Shown here: piece after piece, positions 9,501-17,782 of the stretch | How the letters are laid out: every line of letters starts with the position of its first letter | How positions within the stretch are numbered: the stretch's first letter is position 1 | Position numbers and translations under genes: made by a program | DNA from: Porticoccus sp950063125 | Lineage (GTDB): Bacteria > Pseudomonadota > Gammaproteobacteria > Pseudomonadales > Porticoccaceae | DNA length: 64,000 bases | Assembly (NCBI RefSeq): GCF_963973895.1 | Contig: NZ_CAXBBF010000001.1 | Direction: 5' to 3' (one strand) | Notes under the pieces: generated by a model | Told to the model about the DNA's origin: nothing | Seen by the model: the letters and a program-made list of their open reading frames with translations, nothing else | The model's database searches: none

Positions 9501-9977
9501 TTTGTTTGAATTGGTTACATCGCGCCAGTAGTTCACCGAAATGGTTTCACAGGTCCTCCACCACCACCACCCCGTACATTGTTCTACAGTGCTCTCATGC
9601 CATTCGGCAACCCGTTTTCCCGCATAAACCGGAAGGTCGGGTGAATCCGCCATGTGGTCTGTCATTGCTTTACAGCTGTTTCTGGCGGGGTCTATGCTGA
9701 CGTTGCGGTAGCTATAGTCTTCGTTATGCACATATATTGTGCCGTCACCCAAACCGCCGTAGTCATGGTCGGGATCGTAGGGTGGTTGGGTGAGAATTTC
9801 GTCATCCATACTGCCGGAGGAGTCAAAAATAAACAGCACGTTGGGCTGGAATTCTTCGGTCTCGGATAAAATTTCTTCGCTGAAGAATATTTCTATATCG
9901 TCTGCCAGCAGTTGGTTGGAAACAGAGATACCGGCAAGTAACGGCAGGCCAAAGAGAATAAATTTGGTAAGTTTCAT
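6597..9977 (-). CDS. pilY1: Type IV pilus tip adhesin / assembly factor PilY1
   Basis: This 1126-residue protein begins with a signal peptide, then a von Willebrand A-like region starting at PNVLFIFDSSGSMDD (a DxSxS metal-binding motif, about 46-60). The C-terminal half is the PilY1 beta-propeller. A calcium-binding loop, DMNGDGIDD, falls near residue 855, close to the site known in P. aeruginosa PilY1. PilY1 sits at the pilus tip with the minor pilins and affects adhesion, twitching and surface sensing. Its ATG overlaps the stop of the small exported gene upstream (ATGA). An unusual run of four Trp codons lies between two cysteines in the N-terminal region (plus-strand 9558-9569). Confidence 0.93.
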   Translation of the reverse strand: MKLTKFILFGLPLLAGISVSNQLLADDIEIFFSEEILSETEEFQPNVLFIFDSSGSMDDEILTQPPYDPDHDYGGLGDGTIYVHNEDYSYRNVSIDPARNSCKAMTDHMADSPDLPVYAGKRVAEWHESTVEQCTGWWWWRTCETISVNYWRDVTNSNKTVECRDDAGVHGIDSSSSDRYARDGNNGPYSTSNQISWNQNGITDRRLYVSANYHEYLKANPSEYRKKLDIMKEAGTDLVSNFTGLNFGLMRFNYSQGGYVLHHFSDIEDDRDAIINKINNIPASDWTPLTETLWEAHRYFKGDSVDYGTASNRDPAAVTSGYYNSPIGESSCQSNYVVLLTDGEPYYDNGRDNTISNMTGNSCSHSDGASTSNRTCLDEMAEYMANHDYNETLDGTQSVRTYTIAFDFGYEMELLKTTAEKGQGQYLTASSSEQLKTAFNQIILDILSTSTTFTAPAVSVNAFNRLQHQNSLYFAIFEPNIYPRWYGNIKKYRINTDGDIVGSDDAIAINPDTGYFHSNAISYWSQNTDGNAVKKGGAANKLTNSRLVYTVSGDASTNNIVLNSAENIIALDNDTITNELYGLSDDASQAARDKLIKWILGVDVNDDNDNGNTSDASHFMADALHNRPVVVTYSGNSEENTTEDVLFFTSNDGTFRAIDTGNGEELFAFVPQDQLQTQHATYINDPDASKIYGLDGPMTIWREENPDDDDITIDASDGDHVYSYFGMRRGGDNYYAMDVTNTNNPKLMWTIFGGSAGFRDLGQTWSKPVRGRINWSCDGDGENCTTRDVLVFGGGYDTAHDVATTPTTGDMGAAIYMVDALTGQKLWSAGNNDTSEDIHNLDLPMSNSIPGDLTMADMNGDGIDDIIFGVDIQGSVWRIDLNNATTSANNLAQGGKIANLAEAGEFRRFYVGPTVSLSQKRGRAPFFVLTFGSGYMAHPKNTAIDDRLYAIFEYSVYGPPKDKDGDVVYNSIDNNDLLDMTSPDSDPANPQTNAPHGFYKDAIDLGEKFMRRALTIDGTSIYTSYLPEGTGEVDTTCGAGYLGGGRLYAMNFVTGKTVLSSQYINLKQPGNPPEVVALFVPDEDGKTSIEFYVGTEKVTDTECEGEDCPEGLPDIDLKRTYWRENQ

Positions 9978-10354
9978 TCTGCTATCCTCTCTCTGGGAAT
10001 AATTTTGATTTTTACCACATGGTCGTCTTCCTTGCGGTAGGTGAAACTGGCGTGGTAGCCGCTCCAGGTCTGTAGTTCACTAATGGGGCGCTCTGCACCA
10101 AACGCGTTAATGAAGGTTGTTGTGCTGTCGAATGTGTATGGTTGCGGCTCGCAATCGATTGAACACTGGACCGGTGAAGCTATCACTGTGCCTATCCCCT
10201 GAACGCCGTCAGTAGTTTTGATTTCAACCCTGGCTATTTCGATAGTGCGAACGAGCTCCACCATGATTGGCCCGAAGGCCAGTGCCGTGTTGGCGCTGAG
10301 CAGCATGCCAAAGACCGCACCAATCAAGGGTAGAAAATATCTTTTAATGTCCAT
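9974..10354 (-). CDS. Exported protein of unknown function between pilX and pilY1
   Basis: I do not recognise this 126-residue protein. From the ATG at 10354 it has a clear signal peptide (basic MDIKRY, hydrophobic core, ANTALA cleavage region) and a compact mature part with two cysteines in CSIDCEP. The frame extends further upstream but would overlap pilX, so the ATG 13 bases after the pilX stop is preferred; an AAAAGG lies before it. Its stop overlaps the pilY1 start (ATGA), so translation is coupled to pilY1. In P. aeruginosa pilX is followed directly by pilY1 and a small pilY2 lies after pilY1, so this extra gene is at a different place. A role in PilY1 folding or export is only a guess from position. 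Confidence 0.75.
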   Translation of the reverse strand: MDIKRYFLPLIGAVFGMLLSANTALAFGPIMVELVRTIEIARVEIKTTDGVQGIGTVIASPVQCSIDCEPQPYTFDSTTTFINAFGAERPISELQTWSGYHASFTYRKEDDHVVKIKIIPRERIAE

Positions 10355-10367
10355 AGCGGTAGGCCTT

Positions 10368-10919
10368 TTATTCAGGTTGCTTTGGTTTAAGTTGTGTGAT
10401 ACCGATCGTCTGATTCGAGCCAACACCGGTGTTATCAAGTTCGACGATGCTGTTAAGTTCAAAATAATAGGTGGGACCACCTTTAACGCCAATTTCTTCA
10501 CCGTCAACTGGCTTTATCTCCTTGCCCAGATAAACAATAGTTACCGATTGAGAAAAGGGGTTGTTGGCCGATGTCTGAGTTAAATCAGCCGCAGGAATCG
10601 GTGCCTCCCCTAGCTCCCCTAAGTCCAACGCCTCATTGAGTAGGTTGTCAGTGCTTGCGTCGGCGGCGTTATCTAATCTGCGATATTGACCATTCAGTTC
10701 ACTCAGTGCGGTGTTGAAGGCATTTAAACGTAACTGGCTGTTGCGAACCATGTTCGATTGAAAGCTGATATCGGTGGTGGTCCCTATACCAATAATCGTC
10801 AATATGGTGAGCATCACCAGACAGACGATCAGTACGGCGCCGCCCTGTTTGCGATCGGGAGCAGGTGTGCCGCTCCGTATGGTCACTGCCCTATTTTTCT
10901 GCATTCTTTTCTGCTTCAT
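10368..10919 (-). CDS. pilX: Type IV minor pilin PilX
   Basis: The 183-residue protein has the PilX N-terminal signature: a basic leader, then QGGAVLIVCLVMLTILTII, a prepilin-like helix with cleavage after Gly 27. It lacks Glu at +5, as PilX proteins usually do. PilX joins PilV, PilW, PilE and FimU in the minor pilin complex that carries PilY1. The ATG overlaps the pilW stop (ATGA at 10919-10916). The C-terminal part is of low similarity by eye, which is usual for this protein. Confidence 0.88.
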   Translation of the reverse strand: MKQKRMQKNRAVTIRSGTPAPDRKQGGAVLIVCLVMLTILTIIGIGTTTDISFQSNMVRNSQLRLNAFNTALSELNGQYRRLDNAADASTDNLLNEALDLGELGEAPIPAADLTQTSANNPFSQSVTIVYLGKEIKPVDGEEIGVKGGPTYYFELNSIVELDNTGVGSNQTIGITQLKPKQPE

Positions 10920-11737
10920 TGGTCTGAGTTGTCGTAGATCACGTTGTTTAGAGTGATGGTGGTACTGTATACCTGCCGCTCATGTTTGTCGGTCAGGGAA
11001 AAAGGGCCGGCATCCAGCAGTGTAAAGGTGCGTGTTTCGAGGTTTCCGGAACCGATTTCCTGGCCATTGTTAACCAACACTGCAACACGAACAGCAGTCA
11101 CGGCTGCCCAGTCAGTGACATCATCGGCGGAAACGTAGGAGAAGCCGTTGACACCCCTTTCCACACGGTAGAGAATCTGTAAACTCTCTACGCCATCGAC
11201 CAGCGGTTGACCGTCATCAATCCAGTCCTCCTTCCCCTCGGCGGCGTTAAATCCACGGCAGTAGAGGGCGCTGATGCCATTATCTGTAGTAGCCACGTAA
11301 AAGACGTTGGCGATAATGTCATTCTCACCGACATTGTTGTTACTGCCAGTGCAGTCACGGAGATCTTCCGGGTCGAAACCAGCCGGTAATGCCGGCTTGG
11401 CTATTCTCGGCTTGAAAACAGCCGCAATCTGATCGCCGGCAAGTCCGGTGGTGTCTTCAGTGCAGGCGTCTGCGCAGGTTTCGGTGAGAAATGTCTGGTT
11501 TAGCGGGCTTTCTTCAGTTTCAGTCCGATAAGAGGCTTTGCTGATTTCGCGGCTCAGGAAATCCAGCGCAAACCGGCCATTTTCCTGAATTCTGGACTGG
11601 CTATCGGTGGTGTCATAGAGTTGCTGGGAGGCGAGCATCATCCGCAGGGCTCCAACCGTAAGCAGCAGGCCCAGCGCCATTGCCACCAGTAGTTCTACCA
11701 TGGAAAGGCCGTATTGTCGGGTTCTATCAGCGCTCAT
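10916..11737 (-). CDS. pilW: Type IV minor pilin PilW
   Basis: This 273-residue protein has the prepilin leader MSADRTRQYG followed by LSMVELLVAMALGLLLTVGA, with cleavage after Gly 10 and Glu at +5. The next segment (RIQENGRFALDFLSREI) is typical of PilW. It is a core minor pilin of the pilus-tip complex. Stop and start overlaps with pilX (ATGA) and pilV (ATGA) show one translationally coupled operon. Four cysteines lie in the globular part around CADACTED, RDCTG and YCRG. Confidence 0.9.
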   Translation of the reverse strand: MSADRTRQYGLSMVELLVAMALGLLLTVGALRMMLASQQLYDTTDSQSRIQENGRFALDFLSREISKASYRTETEESPLNQTFLTETCADACTEDTTGLAGDQIAAVFKPRIAKPALPAGFDPEDLRDCTGSNNNVGENDIIANVFYVATTDNGISALYCRGFNAAEGKEDWIDDGQPLVDGVESLQILYRVERGVNGFSYVSADDVTDWAAVTAVRVAVLVNNGQEIGSGNLETRTFTLLDAGPFSLTDKHERQVYSTTITLNNVIYDNSDQ

Positions 11738-12285
11738 GGTCTGAATACCTGAATAAACTGCTGCCTGATTAAAGCCTCTCGAGCATCCTCGTCATCGGTA
11801 ATATCCTGCGTGTCATCCGCCACGGCTTTTGAGCTCCATTGCAGTGTTAATTGATAGTCGGATTCTGCGGGACAACCGGCATCTACACAGGATATGGACG
11901 CAGTAAGATTCAATGGCGAACTGCCACTGCTGCAAAAAGTTTCCCATACATCAAATGTGGCCATTTGCGTGGCGTCACAACTTTCGGCATCCGAGTCGGT
12001 ATCGGCACAATAGGGGTCTGGCTCACTGTCGCAGTCGGCAGTGAAGTCAGTGATCGAGTAAGCGCCGGCTTCCCTGCCTGCTTCATTGGCTTGAATGCGG
12101 GCGACAAGTTCCTGTGCGGCCCATACGGCCTGGCTGCGTTGTGAGGAGTCAAAATTTTCTTTAATTGCCTGATATTGTAACGATGCAATACCCTGCAGGC
12201 CGATACTGAATACCAGTAATGCTATAAGCACCTCGATGAGGGAGGCACCGGAGTGGGATTTATTGTCATTAGGCCTTTTTTTCAT
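11734..12285 (-). CDS. pilV: Type IV minor pilin PilV
   Basis: This 183-residue protein has a basic leader ending at Gly 13, then ASLIEVLIALLVFSIGLQGI with Glu at +5, the N-terminus expected of PilV. The rest follows the PilV pattern (SLQYQAIKEN, SQAVWAAQELVARIQANE). The start is ATG 12285, which overlaps the fimU stop (ATGA); a GTG nine bases further upstream is possible. Six cysteines in the mature region may form disulfides. It lies between fimU and pilW as in P. aeruginosa. Confidence 0.9.
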   Translation of the reverse strand: MKKRPNDNKSHSGASLIEVLIALLVFSIGLQGIASLQYQAIKENFDSSQRSQAVWAAQELVARIQANEAGREAGAYSITDFTADCDSEPDPYCADTDSDAESCDATQMATFDVWETFCSSGSSPLNLTASISCVDAGCPAESDYQLTLQWSSKAVADDTQDITDDEDAREALIRQQFIQVFRP

Positions 12286-12848
12286 AATGTGCACGATGGT
12301 AACGGGTTGGTTTTGGTTCCCTTCAAAATACTCGTTCTTCCTACCAGATTGACAGTAATAGAGCTGCCGCCTTCCTCCTCCGTGCTGTCACAGAGGACTA
12401 TTTCCACAGGATTATTGCCTTCGTTGAGCAGTCCACCACTGGTGAAACTTATGTAAGCAGCGGCATTGGTGCTGGTGCTGGCTGTGATTCCACCCATGGA
12501 GAATTCCAGGTCTTTGATCAGGGTGTCATTTGCTGCCGAGTAGGCCGTGTTGCCACCAACGTCGGTATCGGTATACATCGTCAGTCCTTCAGTCCAGCCC
12601 CCGGCTTTGGGGGCGAGGGTGATGACACTCTGGCGGCTGACGGCCTCATTCCGAGCCTGTTTCAATATTCCCGCCAAATTCATGGTAGCTGTGTCCATGC
12701 GTGTACTGATGACCCAATTGTTGAAACTGGGAATGCCTACCCCAAGAAGCACTACCAGAACCACCAATGTGACCATTAGCTCTATCAGTGTAAATCCTCT
12801 TTGGTCCCGAGCATTTTTCACGTACACGTCGCCTTCATCGTTTGCCAT
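12282..12848 (-). CDS. fimU: GspH/FimT-family minor pilin (FimU position)
   Basis: This pseudopilin has the processing site QRG before FTLIELMVTLVVLVVLLGVG, with Glu at +5, and the GspH-type continuation IPSFNNWVISTRM and ARNEAVSRQS. The likely role is the FimU-like component linking the minor pilin tip to the shaft. The start is uncertain: ATG 12848 is used, but GTG 12827 or 12821 would give a shorter leader more typical of prepilins and lies 4-10 bases after an AAGG, while the open frame reaches ATG 12884. The symbol is by operon position, since FimT and FimU are alike in sequence. Confidence 0.85.
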   Translation of the reverse strand: MANDEGDVYVKNARDQRGFTLIELMVTLVVLVVLLGVGIPSFNNWVISTRMDTATMNLAGILKQARNEAVSRQSVITLAPKAGGWTEGLTMYTDTDVGGNTAYSAANDTLIKDLEFSMGGITASTSTNAAAYISFTSGGLLNEGNNPVEIVLCDSTEEEGGSSITVNLVGRTSILKGTKTNPLPSCTL

Positions 12849-12986
12849 ATGGCTGTTATAGAAAACACTGACACCCATCATCAATATGATTGTGTTGTTG
12901 ACAGTAGGTCAATGCCTTGCTGACAAGCGGTTTTATCAGTTAGATCGACGGTTGAGCGGGGCGATTTTTTAGAAATAACCGGTTAT

Positions 12987-13493
12987 TCAGCAATCGGGTT
13001 GTCTTATTCGGACTCTGCCTGTTTTCGCCACAGAAGCTGCAAATTGATAGGGGTTTTCTGTCTTATCCGGGCAGTAATGAAATGTACCATTCAGCGAGTT
13101 AGTGAGCCCCAAAGGGTTAAACTGGAGATACGATTTTTTTCTGAATGAGCGCCAGCTTAAAAATCGGGCAGCGTCATCCAGCACAATATATTTCACAATT
13201 TGGTCCTCACTGTCCACTGAGCCATTGCGGTTATTGTCGACAAAAACCAACAAGTTCGGGCCCCATTCTGTTGTGCAGTTGTCGAGACCCGGGCAGAGCG
13301 TGATGGTTTTCTGCATACTGACCGATTGGGCGCGAGAAAACTGAATGCTATGAATAAGTGAGTACTGCAGGGTGGTTGATTGTTGATACTGTATCCAGAG
13401 GGACATCGCCGGGATGCCCGCTATCAGTAATACACTTAATAAAGCGGAGATGATCAATAACTCCAATAGAGTAAATCCATTTACCCGTGACAT
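12987..13493 (-). CDS. fimT: GspH/FimT-family pseudopilin (FimT position)
   Basis: This 168-residue protein begins MSRVNG, then FTLLELLIISALLSVLLIAG, a classic prepilin leader cleaved after Gly 6 with Glu at +5. The globular part fits the GspH/FimT family (FSRAQSVSMQKTITLCPG, FVDNNRNGSVD). FimT in related organisms is linked to pilus biogenesis and, in some species, DNA binding. ATG 13493 is chosen because an AAAAGGA lies 8 bases before it; the frame continues to a GTG at 13523. It is the first gene of the minor pilin operon, with a promoter candidate about 60 bases upstream. Confidence 0.86.
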   Translation of the reverse strand: MSRVNGFTLLELLIISALLSVLLIAGIPAMSLWIQYQQSTTLQYSLIHSIQFSRAQSVSMQKTITLCPGLDNCTTEWGPNLLVFVDNNRNGSVDSEDQIVKYIVLDDAARFLSWRSFRKKSYLQFNPLGLTNSLNGTFHYCPDKTENPYQFAASVAKTGRVRIRQPDC

Positions 13494-13554
13494 TTGAAAA
13501 TCCTTTTCCTGTATCGCCTTCACTCATTCCTTTGAGTGCCAAAACTTACACTGG

Positions 13555-13584
13555 ACTATAGTGGCAAAATGGATTTTTATGCAA
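13555..13584 (-). promoter_or_regulatory. Sigma-70-type promoter for the minor pilin operon
   Basis: On the minus strand TTGCAT (13584-13579) and TATAGT (13560-13555) are 18 bases apart. The predicted transcript would start near 13548, about 55 bases before the fimT ATG. I looked for a sigma-54 -24/-12 element that PilR could use in this gap and saw none with correct spacing. Confidence 0.6.
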
Positions 13585-13635
13585 TGCTCTCCTCTGCTTT
13601 AAATTGAACCCTTTCTGATGTTGCTTTGTTCGGTT

Positions 13636-14985
13636 TTAGTCGAGGTCAAATTTCTGCAACTTATAGCGCATCTGGCGGAAACTGATACCCAGCTCACGAG
13701 CGGTGGCCGTCTTGTTCCAGCGATTTTTTTCGAGGGCTTTCAGTAGCAGTTCTTTCTCAATGGAACCCAGGTAGTCATCGATTGAACCAAAACTGCTGAC
13801 ATCTGACTCGGAGCCCTTTCCGGGAGCGAAAGCAACGGTTGAAGGGCTGGGGAGCTGTAGGTCTTTGGCGGTAATCGCTGAACCGTTGCAAAGTGTGAAT
13901 GCTCTTTCGAGGATATTTTCCAGTTCCCTTACATTGCCGGGAAACGTATGCTGCCTGATCGCCGCCGCTGCATCGTCTGACAGGATCGGAGGTTTTGTCC
14001 CGGCTTCCCGGGAAAAGCATTGAAGGAAGTGTTCTGATAGCTGCGGAATATCTTCCGGCCGATCCCTTAGAGGGGGAACCTGCAGCTCGATAACATTGAT
14101 GCGGTAATACAGATCCTGGCGGAAGCGGTTGTTCTGCACCTCCCGGGTCAGGTCTTTGTGAGTGGCGCTGAGTATACGGACATCCACGGCTACTTCCTCC
14201 TCTGCGCCTACCGGGCGAATACTTTTCTCCTGAATGGCTCTCAGGAGTTTGACCTGCATCGGCAGAGGCAGATCGGCCACTTCATCCAGTAACAACGTAC
14301 CGCCATTGGCGGCTTGAAACAGCCCCTGTTTGTCCTGATGAGCGCCAGTAAAACTACCTTTTTTATGACCGAAGAATTCACTTTCCATCAATTCAGAGGG
14401 AATGGCACCGCAGTTCACCGGAATGAACGGACCATTGGCTCTCGCACCGAGAAAATGGATTGCCCTGGCGACCAATTCTTTTCCGCTGCCGGATTCGCCA
14501 CTGATAAAGATGGGAGCCTGGCTGCGTGCTACCCGTCGAATCTGTTGTTTAAGTATTTCTATAGCGGACGATTCGCCTAGCAATACGGTTTCCGGTATGG
14601 CTGGATTTGGGGACTCCTTTTTTAGCTGCAGTGCAGACTGGACAAGGTTGCGCAACCGCATCAGTTGCAACGGCTTGGAGATAAAATCAAAGGCGCCCTT
14701 TTTCAGGGCATCCACAGCGATCTCCATGTTGCCATGGGCGGTGATCATGGCGACTGGCAAATGTGGCACCGTGGCCTGTATATGGTCGACAAGTTCGAGT
14801 CCGTTGCCATCGGGCATTTTCATGTCTGTGAGGCAGAGGTCGAACTCCTCACTCTCGAGCAATTTTCTCGCTTTGGTCAGCTTGGCAGCGGTGACGACTT
14901 CCAGACCCATTTGCTCAAGTGTCATTGTCAGAAGCTCTCTGATGTCAGGTTCGTCATCTACCACCAGTACGCGTTTTTTCATCAT
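13636..14985 (-). CDS. pilR: Type IV pilus sigma-54 response regulator PilR
   Basis: This 449-residue NtrC-type regulator has three parts: a receiver domain (VVDDEPD, phosphoacceptor Asp 54 in LTDMKMPDG), an AAA+ sigma-54 activation domain (Walker A GESGSGKEL, and GSFTGA for contact with sigma-54), and a Fis-type helix-turn-helix at the C-terminus (NKTATARELGISFRQMRYKL). In pseudomonads it activates the major pilin gene, which is not in this window. The start is the ATG at 14985, overlapping the pilS stop; the open frame further upstream is inside pilS. The pilS-pilR order and the pilus operon beside it support the name. Confidence 0.93.
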   Translation of the reverse strand: MMKKRVLVVDDEPDIRELLTMTLEQMGLEVVTAAKLTKARKLLESEEFDLCLTDMKMPDGNGLELVDHIQATVPHLPVAMITAHGNMEIAVDALKKGAFDFISKPLQLMRLRNLVQSALQLKKESPNPAIPETVLLGESSAIEILKQQIRRVARSQAPIFISGESGSGKELVARAIHFLGARANGPFIPVNCGAIPSELMESEFFGHKKGSFTGAHQDKQGLFQAANGGTLLLDEVADLPLPMQVKLLRAIQEKSIRPVGAEEEVAVDVRILSATHKDLTREVQNNRFRQDLYYRINVIELQVPPLRDRPEDIPQLSEHFLQCFSREAGTKPPILSDDAAAAIRQHTFPGNVRELENILERAFTLCNGSAITAKDLQLPSPSTVAFAPGKGSESDVSSFGSIDDYLGSIEKELLLKALEKNRWNKTATARELGISFRQMRYKLQKFDLD

Positions 14986-16610
14986 GATTGAGGTCTCGGT
15001 AATACCCGGTCTGGATGCGAAAATCCAATCCGGAAGTGTCTGTTTTCTGGCTCCTCTCCAAAATAATTGAGTGAAGCATAATTGACGCCGCAAAGCTCCT
15101 TGGCCAGATAGAGCCCCAGTCCTGAACCTTCATGGGATGTCGTGAAAAATGGTTCAAAAATGGAGTTTTGATCTTCGAAGGGAACTCCTGGGCCGCGATC
15201 AAATACGTCGAGAAAGGGCAACTCTGAAGCCGTATCCCTGCAAACCACGAGTCTGACCCAACGCTCCCCTGTGGCCTGTTCACTAAAACGCAGGCCATTA
15301 TCCACCAGATTGGTCAGTATTTGAGACAGGTGGCCCGGATCAAAGAAAATCTGGATATCCTTGTTCAAGCTCTCGATTTCTATGGTGCAGGGGGTTCGCT
15401 GGGTATCCATATAGTCGTTACGAAATTTTTTCAGCCATTGCAGAAGCCAGATTTTTTGAAATGCCGGGATCTTTTGACGCGAGAGTTGCAGTACGTTTTC
15501 AACAATCTGGTTTACCCGGAGGCAATGACGCTGAACGATATCCAGCAGCTTTGCCTGGTTGTTGTCGGTGGCCTGTTCTGCGAGCAGTTGGGACGCGTGG
15601 CTGATGGCCCCGAGTGGATTGCGAATTTCGTGGGCAATACTGCCGGTCAATCGACCGAGAGAGGCGAGTTTCAATTGCTGGGCATGTTGTGAGAGGGAGC
15701 GGGTATCCTCGAGAAAAATAAGGGTCTGCTTATCTTCCCCCTGGTGGAGAGAGGTGAAGTTAGCCTGAATTTCTATCGACGAGGTAGATGTTTTGAAGGT
15801 GGGGGTTCGCAGCCAGCGATAGGTCTTCCAACGATCAAGCTGCTGGTAAAGCGGCATGATCAGGCTGAGTGGCTGGCCAGCCCCCAGTGGCTTTCCTGGC
15901 TGTTGTCCACCAAGTAGCTGAATGGCGGCACTGTTGATCAGTGTGATGTTGTCCTGCCTGTCGACCACCACGATGCCGGTCCGCATCCGTTTGACAATGG
16001 ATTCATTGAGTTGCTGCAGCTGTTCGCTTTCAATGGCTTTCTCCGCCGCGATTGTCTGGGCGAGGCGGATTCTCTGGGTTAATACCTGGAACAGCAGAGC
16101 CGTGGCAAACAACAGTATGCCGAGAATGCCTGCAGGGAAAATGGATTCTTTGCTTTGGCCAAGAATCATGCTCGTCGAAAGCGTTTCCAGCATCACGCAG
16201 ATACTGGCCGTTGCCGCCAGTAGTAACGCCAGTTGGCCGGCGACCAGAATACTGCCTGCCGCAACGGTGGCGAGCATCAGAAAACCCAGACCGCTTTCCA
16301 GTCCGCCACTGGCATGCATCATCAGCGTGATCGCCACCATGTCGGTCAACAGCATGAAAAACAACATCTGGATGCCGGGTGTGGCTCGATAAACCTTCAG
16401 CGAGATCAGTGACAGCAGGCACAGCACGGTATAGATGCTGACTGTCCCCAAAAAAAGCTGTGGCATTTCTGCCCCCAGGATTCGGGTAGCGACGCCGGTC
16501 AGGTACATCGTGAGCAGCGCACTGGACAAAATGACCCGATAATAACCGTATACCTTGAGCAGGCTGTCCGGTGCAGGCGGGGCAGTCACTTTGCCGATAT
16601 TGAGTTGCAT
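14982..16610 (-). CDS. pilS: Type IV pilus sensor histidine kinase PilS
   Basis: This 542-residue protein starts with about six hydrophobic segments (residues 20-185), followed by a PAS-like region (IVVVDRQDNITLINSAAIQLLG), a HisKA domain with the phosphoacceptor His in GSIAHEIRNPLGAISHASQL, and an ATPase domain (NLVDNGLRFS, DRGPGVP, GSGLGLYLAKEL). PilS in P. aeruginosa senses pilin in the membrane and controls PilR phosphorylation. The stop overlaps pilR. The ATG start gives a membrane sensor of normal length. Confidence 0.92.
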   Translation of the reverse strand: MQLNIGKVTAPPAPDSLLKVYGYYRVILSSALLTMYLTGVATRILGAEMPQLFLGTVSIYTVLCLLSLISLKVYRATPGIQMLFFMLLTDMVAITLMMHASGGLESGLGFLMLATVAAGSILVAGQLALLLAATASICVMLETLSTSMILGQSKESIFPAGILGILLFATALLFQVLTQRIRLAQTIAAEKAIESEQLQQLNESIVKRMRTGIVVVDRQDNITLINSAAIQLLGGQQPGKPLGAGQPLSLIMPLYQQLDRWKTYRWLRTPTFKTSTSSIEIQANFTSLHQGEDKQTLIFLEDTRSLSQHAQQLKLASLGRLTGSIAHEIRNPLGAISHASQLLAEQATDNNQAKLLDIVQRHCLRVNQIVENVLQLSRQKIPAFQKIWLLQWLKKFRNDYMDTQRTPCTIEIESLNKDIQIFFDPGHLSQILTNLVDNGLRFSEQATGERWVRLVVCRDTASELPFLDVFDRGPGVPFEDQNSIFEPFFTTSHEGSGLGLYLAKELCGVNYASLNYFGEEPENRHFRIGFSHPDRVLPRPQS

Positions 16611-16729
16611 AAGGATCGGGGGTCTGGTCGGGTTAAGTCGATTCTATCTGAAAAAGCGGTATCGATTCATGAACAGTACCGCTATTTGCCAATCGGGTGG
16701 TTGTATTGTCAGGCCCGCGCTGTTGCCGG

Positions 16730-17575
16730 TCACTGGTCGTAGATAGTTGGAATCGGATCTCGCTTGTGCCGGGTATTGTGGTAGGTCTCGATAATCCGGT
16801 TGGCCACCTCGTCGCTGACAGGCTTGGCCTCCAGAAAATCATCCAGTTCATCGTAGCTGATACCGAGTGCATGCTCGTCGGCCTTCTGTGGAGCAAGACA
16901 TTCCAGATCGGCCGTGGGTGTTTTTTCAACGAGGTGTTCAGGCGCGCCAAGAAAAGCAGCTATCTGCCTGACCTGCCGTTTGCTGAGGCCGAACAACGGT
17001 GCCAGATCACAGGCACCATCCCCCCATTTTGTATAAAAGCCGGTGACGTTCTCAGCCGAGTGGTCAGTGCCGAGCACCAATCCGCCCAGCAAGCCTGCGA
17101 TCTGGTATTGAATCACCATGCGTGTGCGGGCTTTGGTGTTGCCTTTGGTGAAGTCGGTTTGGTCCGGGGACGCGGTCAGAAGCTGCCCGTTGTTCAGTGC
17201 GCCAAGCACTTCTTCATGGATGGCTTCCACGCCGGGCTTGATATTAACGACCAGACACTCACTGGGCTGAATGAATTCAATAGCCTGTTGGGCGTCGTGT
17301 TCATCGGCCTGAATGCCGAAAGGCAGTCGTACCGCAATAAAGCGATAAAGGGGCTCGCCCTGTTCCTGGTTCAATTGCTCAATGGCCAGTTGTGCCAGCC
17401 GCCCGCAGGTAGTTGAATCAATGCCACCACTGATGCCCAGCACCAGATTGCGCAGCCCGGCGCCGGTCAGGATCGATTTGATAAAATCAACACGCCTGGT
17501 GATCTCGTAGGCCGGATCAATGCTGGGCAGGACTTTCATTTCCTGCAAAATAAGTTTGGCATCAGGTGTTTGCAT
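16730..17575 (-). CDS. nadE: NH3-dependent NAD+ synthetase
   Basis: This 281-residue enzyme makes NAD+ from deamido-NAD+, ATP and ammonia. The ATP pyrophosphatase loop is visible as LGISGGIDST, along with TRMVIQYQIAGLLGGLVLGT, FYTKWGDGACDL and the C-terminal RHKRDPIPTIYD. There is no glutaminase domain, so it is the short ammonia-dependent form. The gene stands alone between pilS and bamD on the same strand; the 119 bases to pilS hold no clear signal. Confidence 0.95.
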   Translation of the reverse strand: MQTPDAKLILQEMKVLPSIDPAYEITRRVDFIKSILTGAGLRNLVLGISGGIDSTTCGRLAQLAIEQLNQEQGEPLYRFIAVRLPFGIQADEHDAQQAIEFIQPSECLVVNIKPGVEAIHEEVLGALNNGQLLTASPDQTDFTKGNTKARTRMVIQYQIAGLLGGLVLGTDHSAENVTGFYTKWGDGACDLAPLFGLSKRQVRQIAAFLGAPEHLVEKTPTADLECLAPQKADEHALGISYDELDDFLEAKPVSDEVANRIIETYHNTRHKRDPIPTIYDQ

Positions 17576-17711
17576 CGTTATTTTCTCCGAATAAAGTTGA
17601 CTGTTTCTGAGCGAACTCTACAAGCATAGACGGGTAACCAAGAATAACGGATTTTCGAAACAGGCTGGAATACGATATTTTAATTATCCTGGTTGAAAAA
17701 CCGGTCCGCAA

Positions 17712-17747
17712 AAACGAATAAAGGAGCAACAGCTCCTTTATTCGTTT
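17712..17747 (-). terminator. Intrinsic terminator downstream of bamD
   Basis: A 16-bp perfect stem (AAACGAATAAAGGAGC and its complement) encloses the 4-base loop AACA. Read on the minus strand it lies about 36 bases after the bamD stop, and the stem's 3' side runs into a short T-run. The same hairpin on the plus strand has a less regular T-stretch. Confidence 0.85.
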
Positions 17748-17782
17748 GGAATTTTTCATCAAGCTGCCGCCGAGTCGCTGTA

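Noticed and set aside
13494..13635. Sigma-54 promoter for the minor pilin operon
   Set aside because: TTGGCAC is present but no GC element lies at the required distance; a sigma-70-type pair fits better.
16729..16739. CCAGTGACCGG at the end of nadE, same as part of the ribF repeat unit
   Set aside because: An 11-base match that includes the nadE stop codon and occurs once; best treated as chance.
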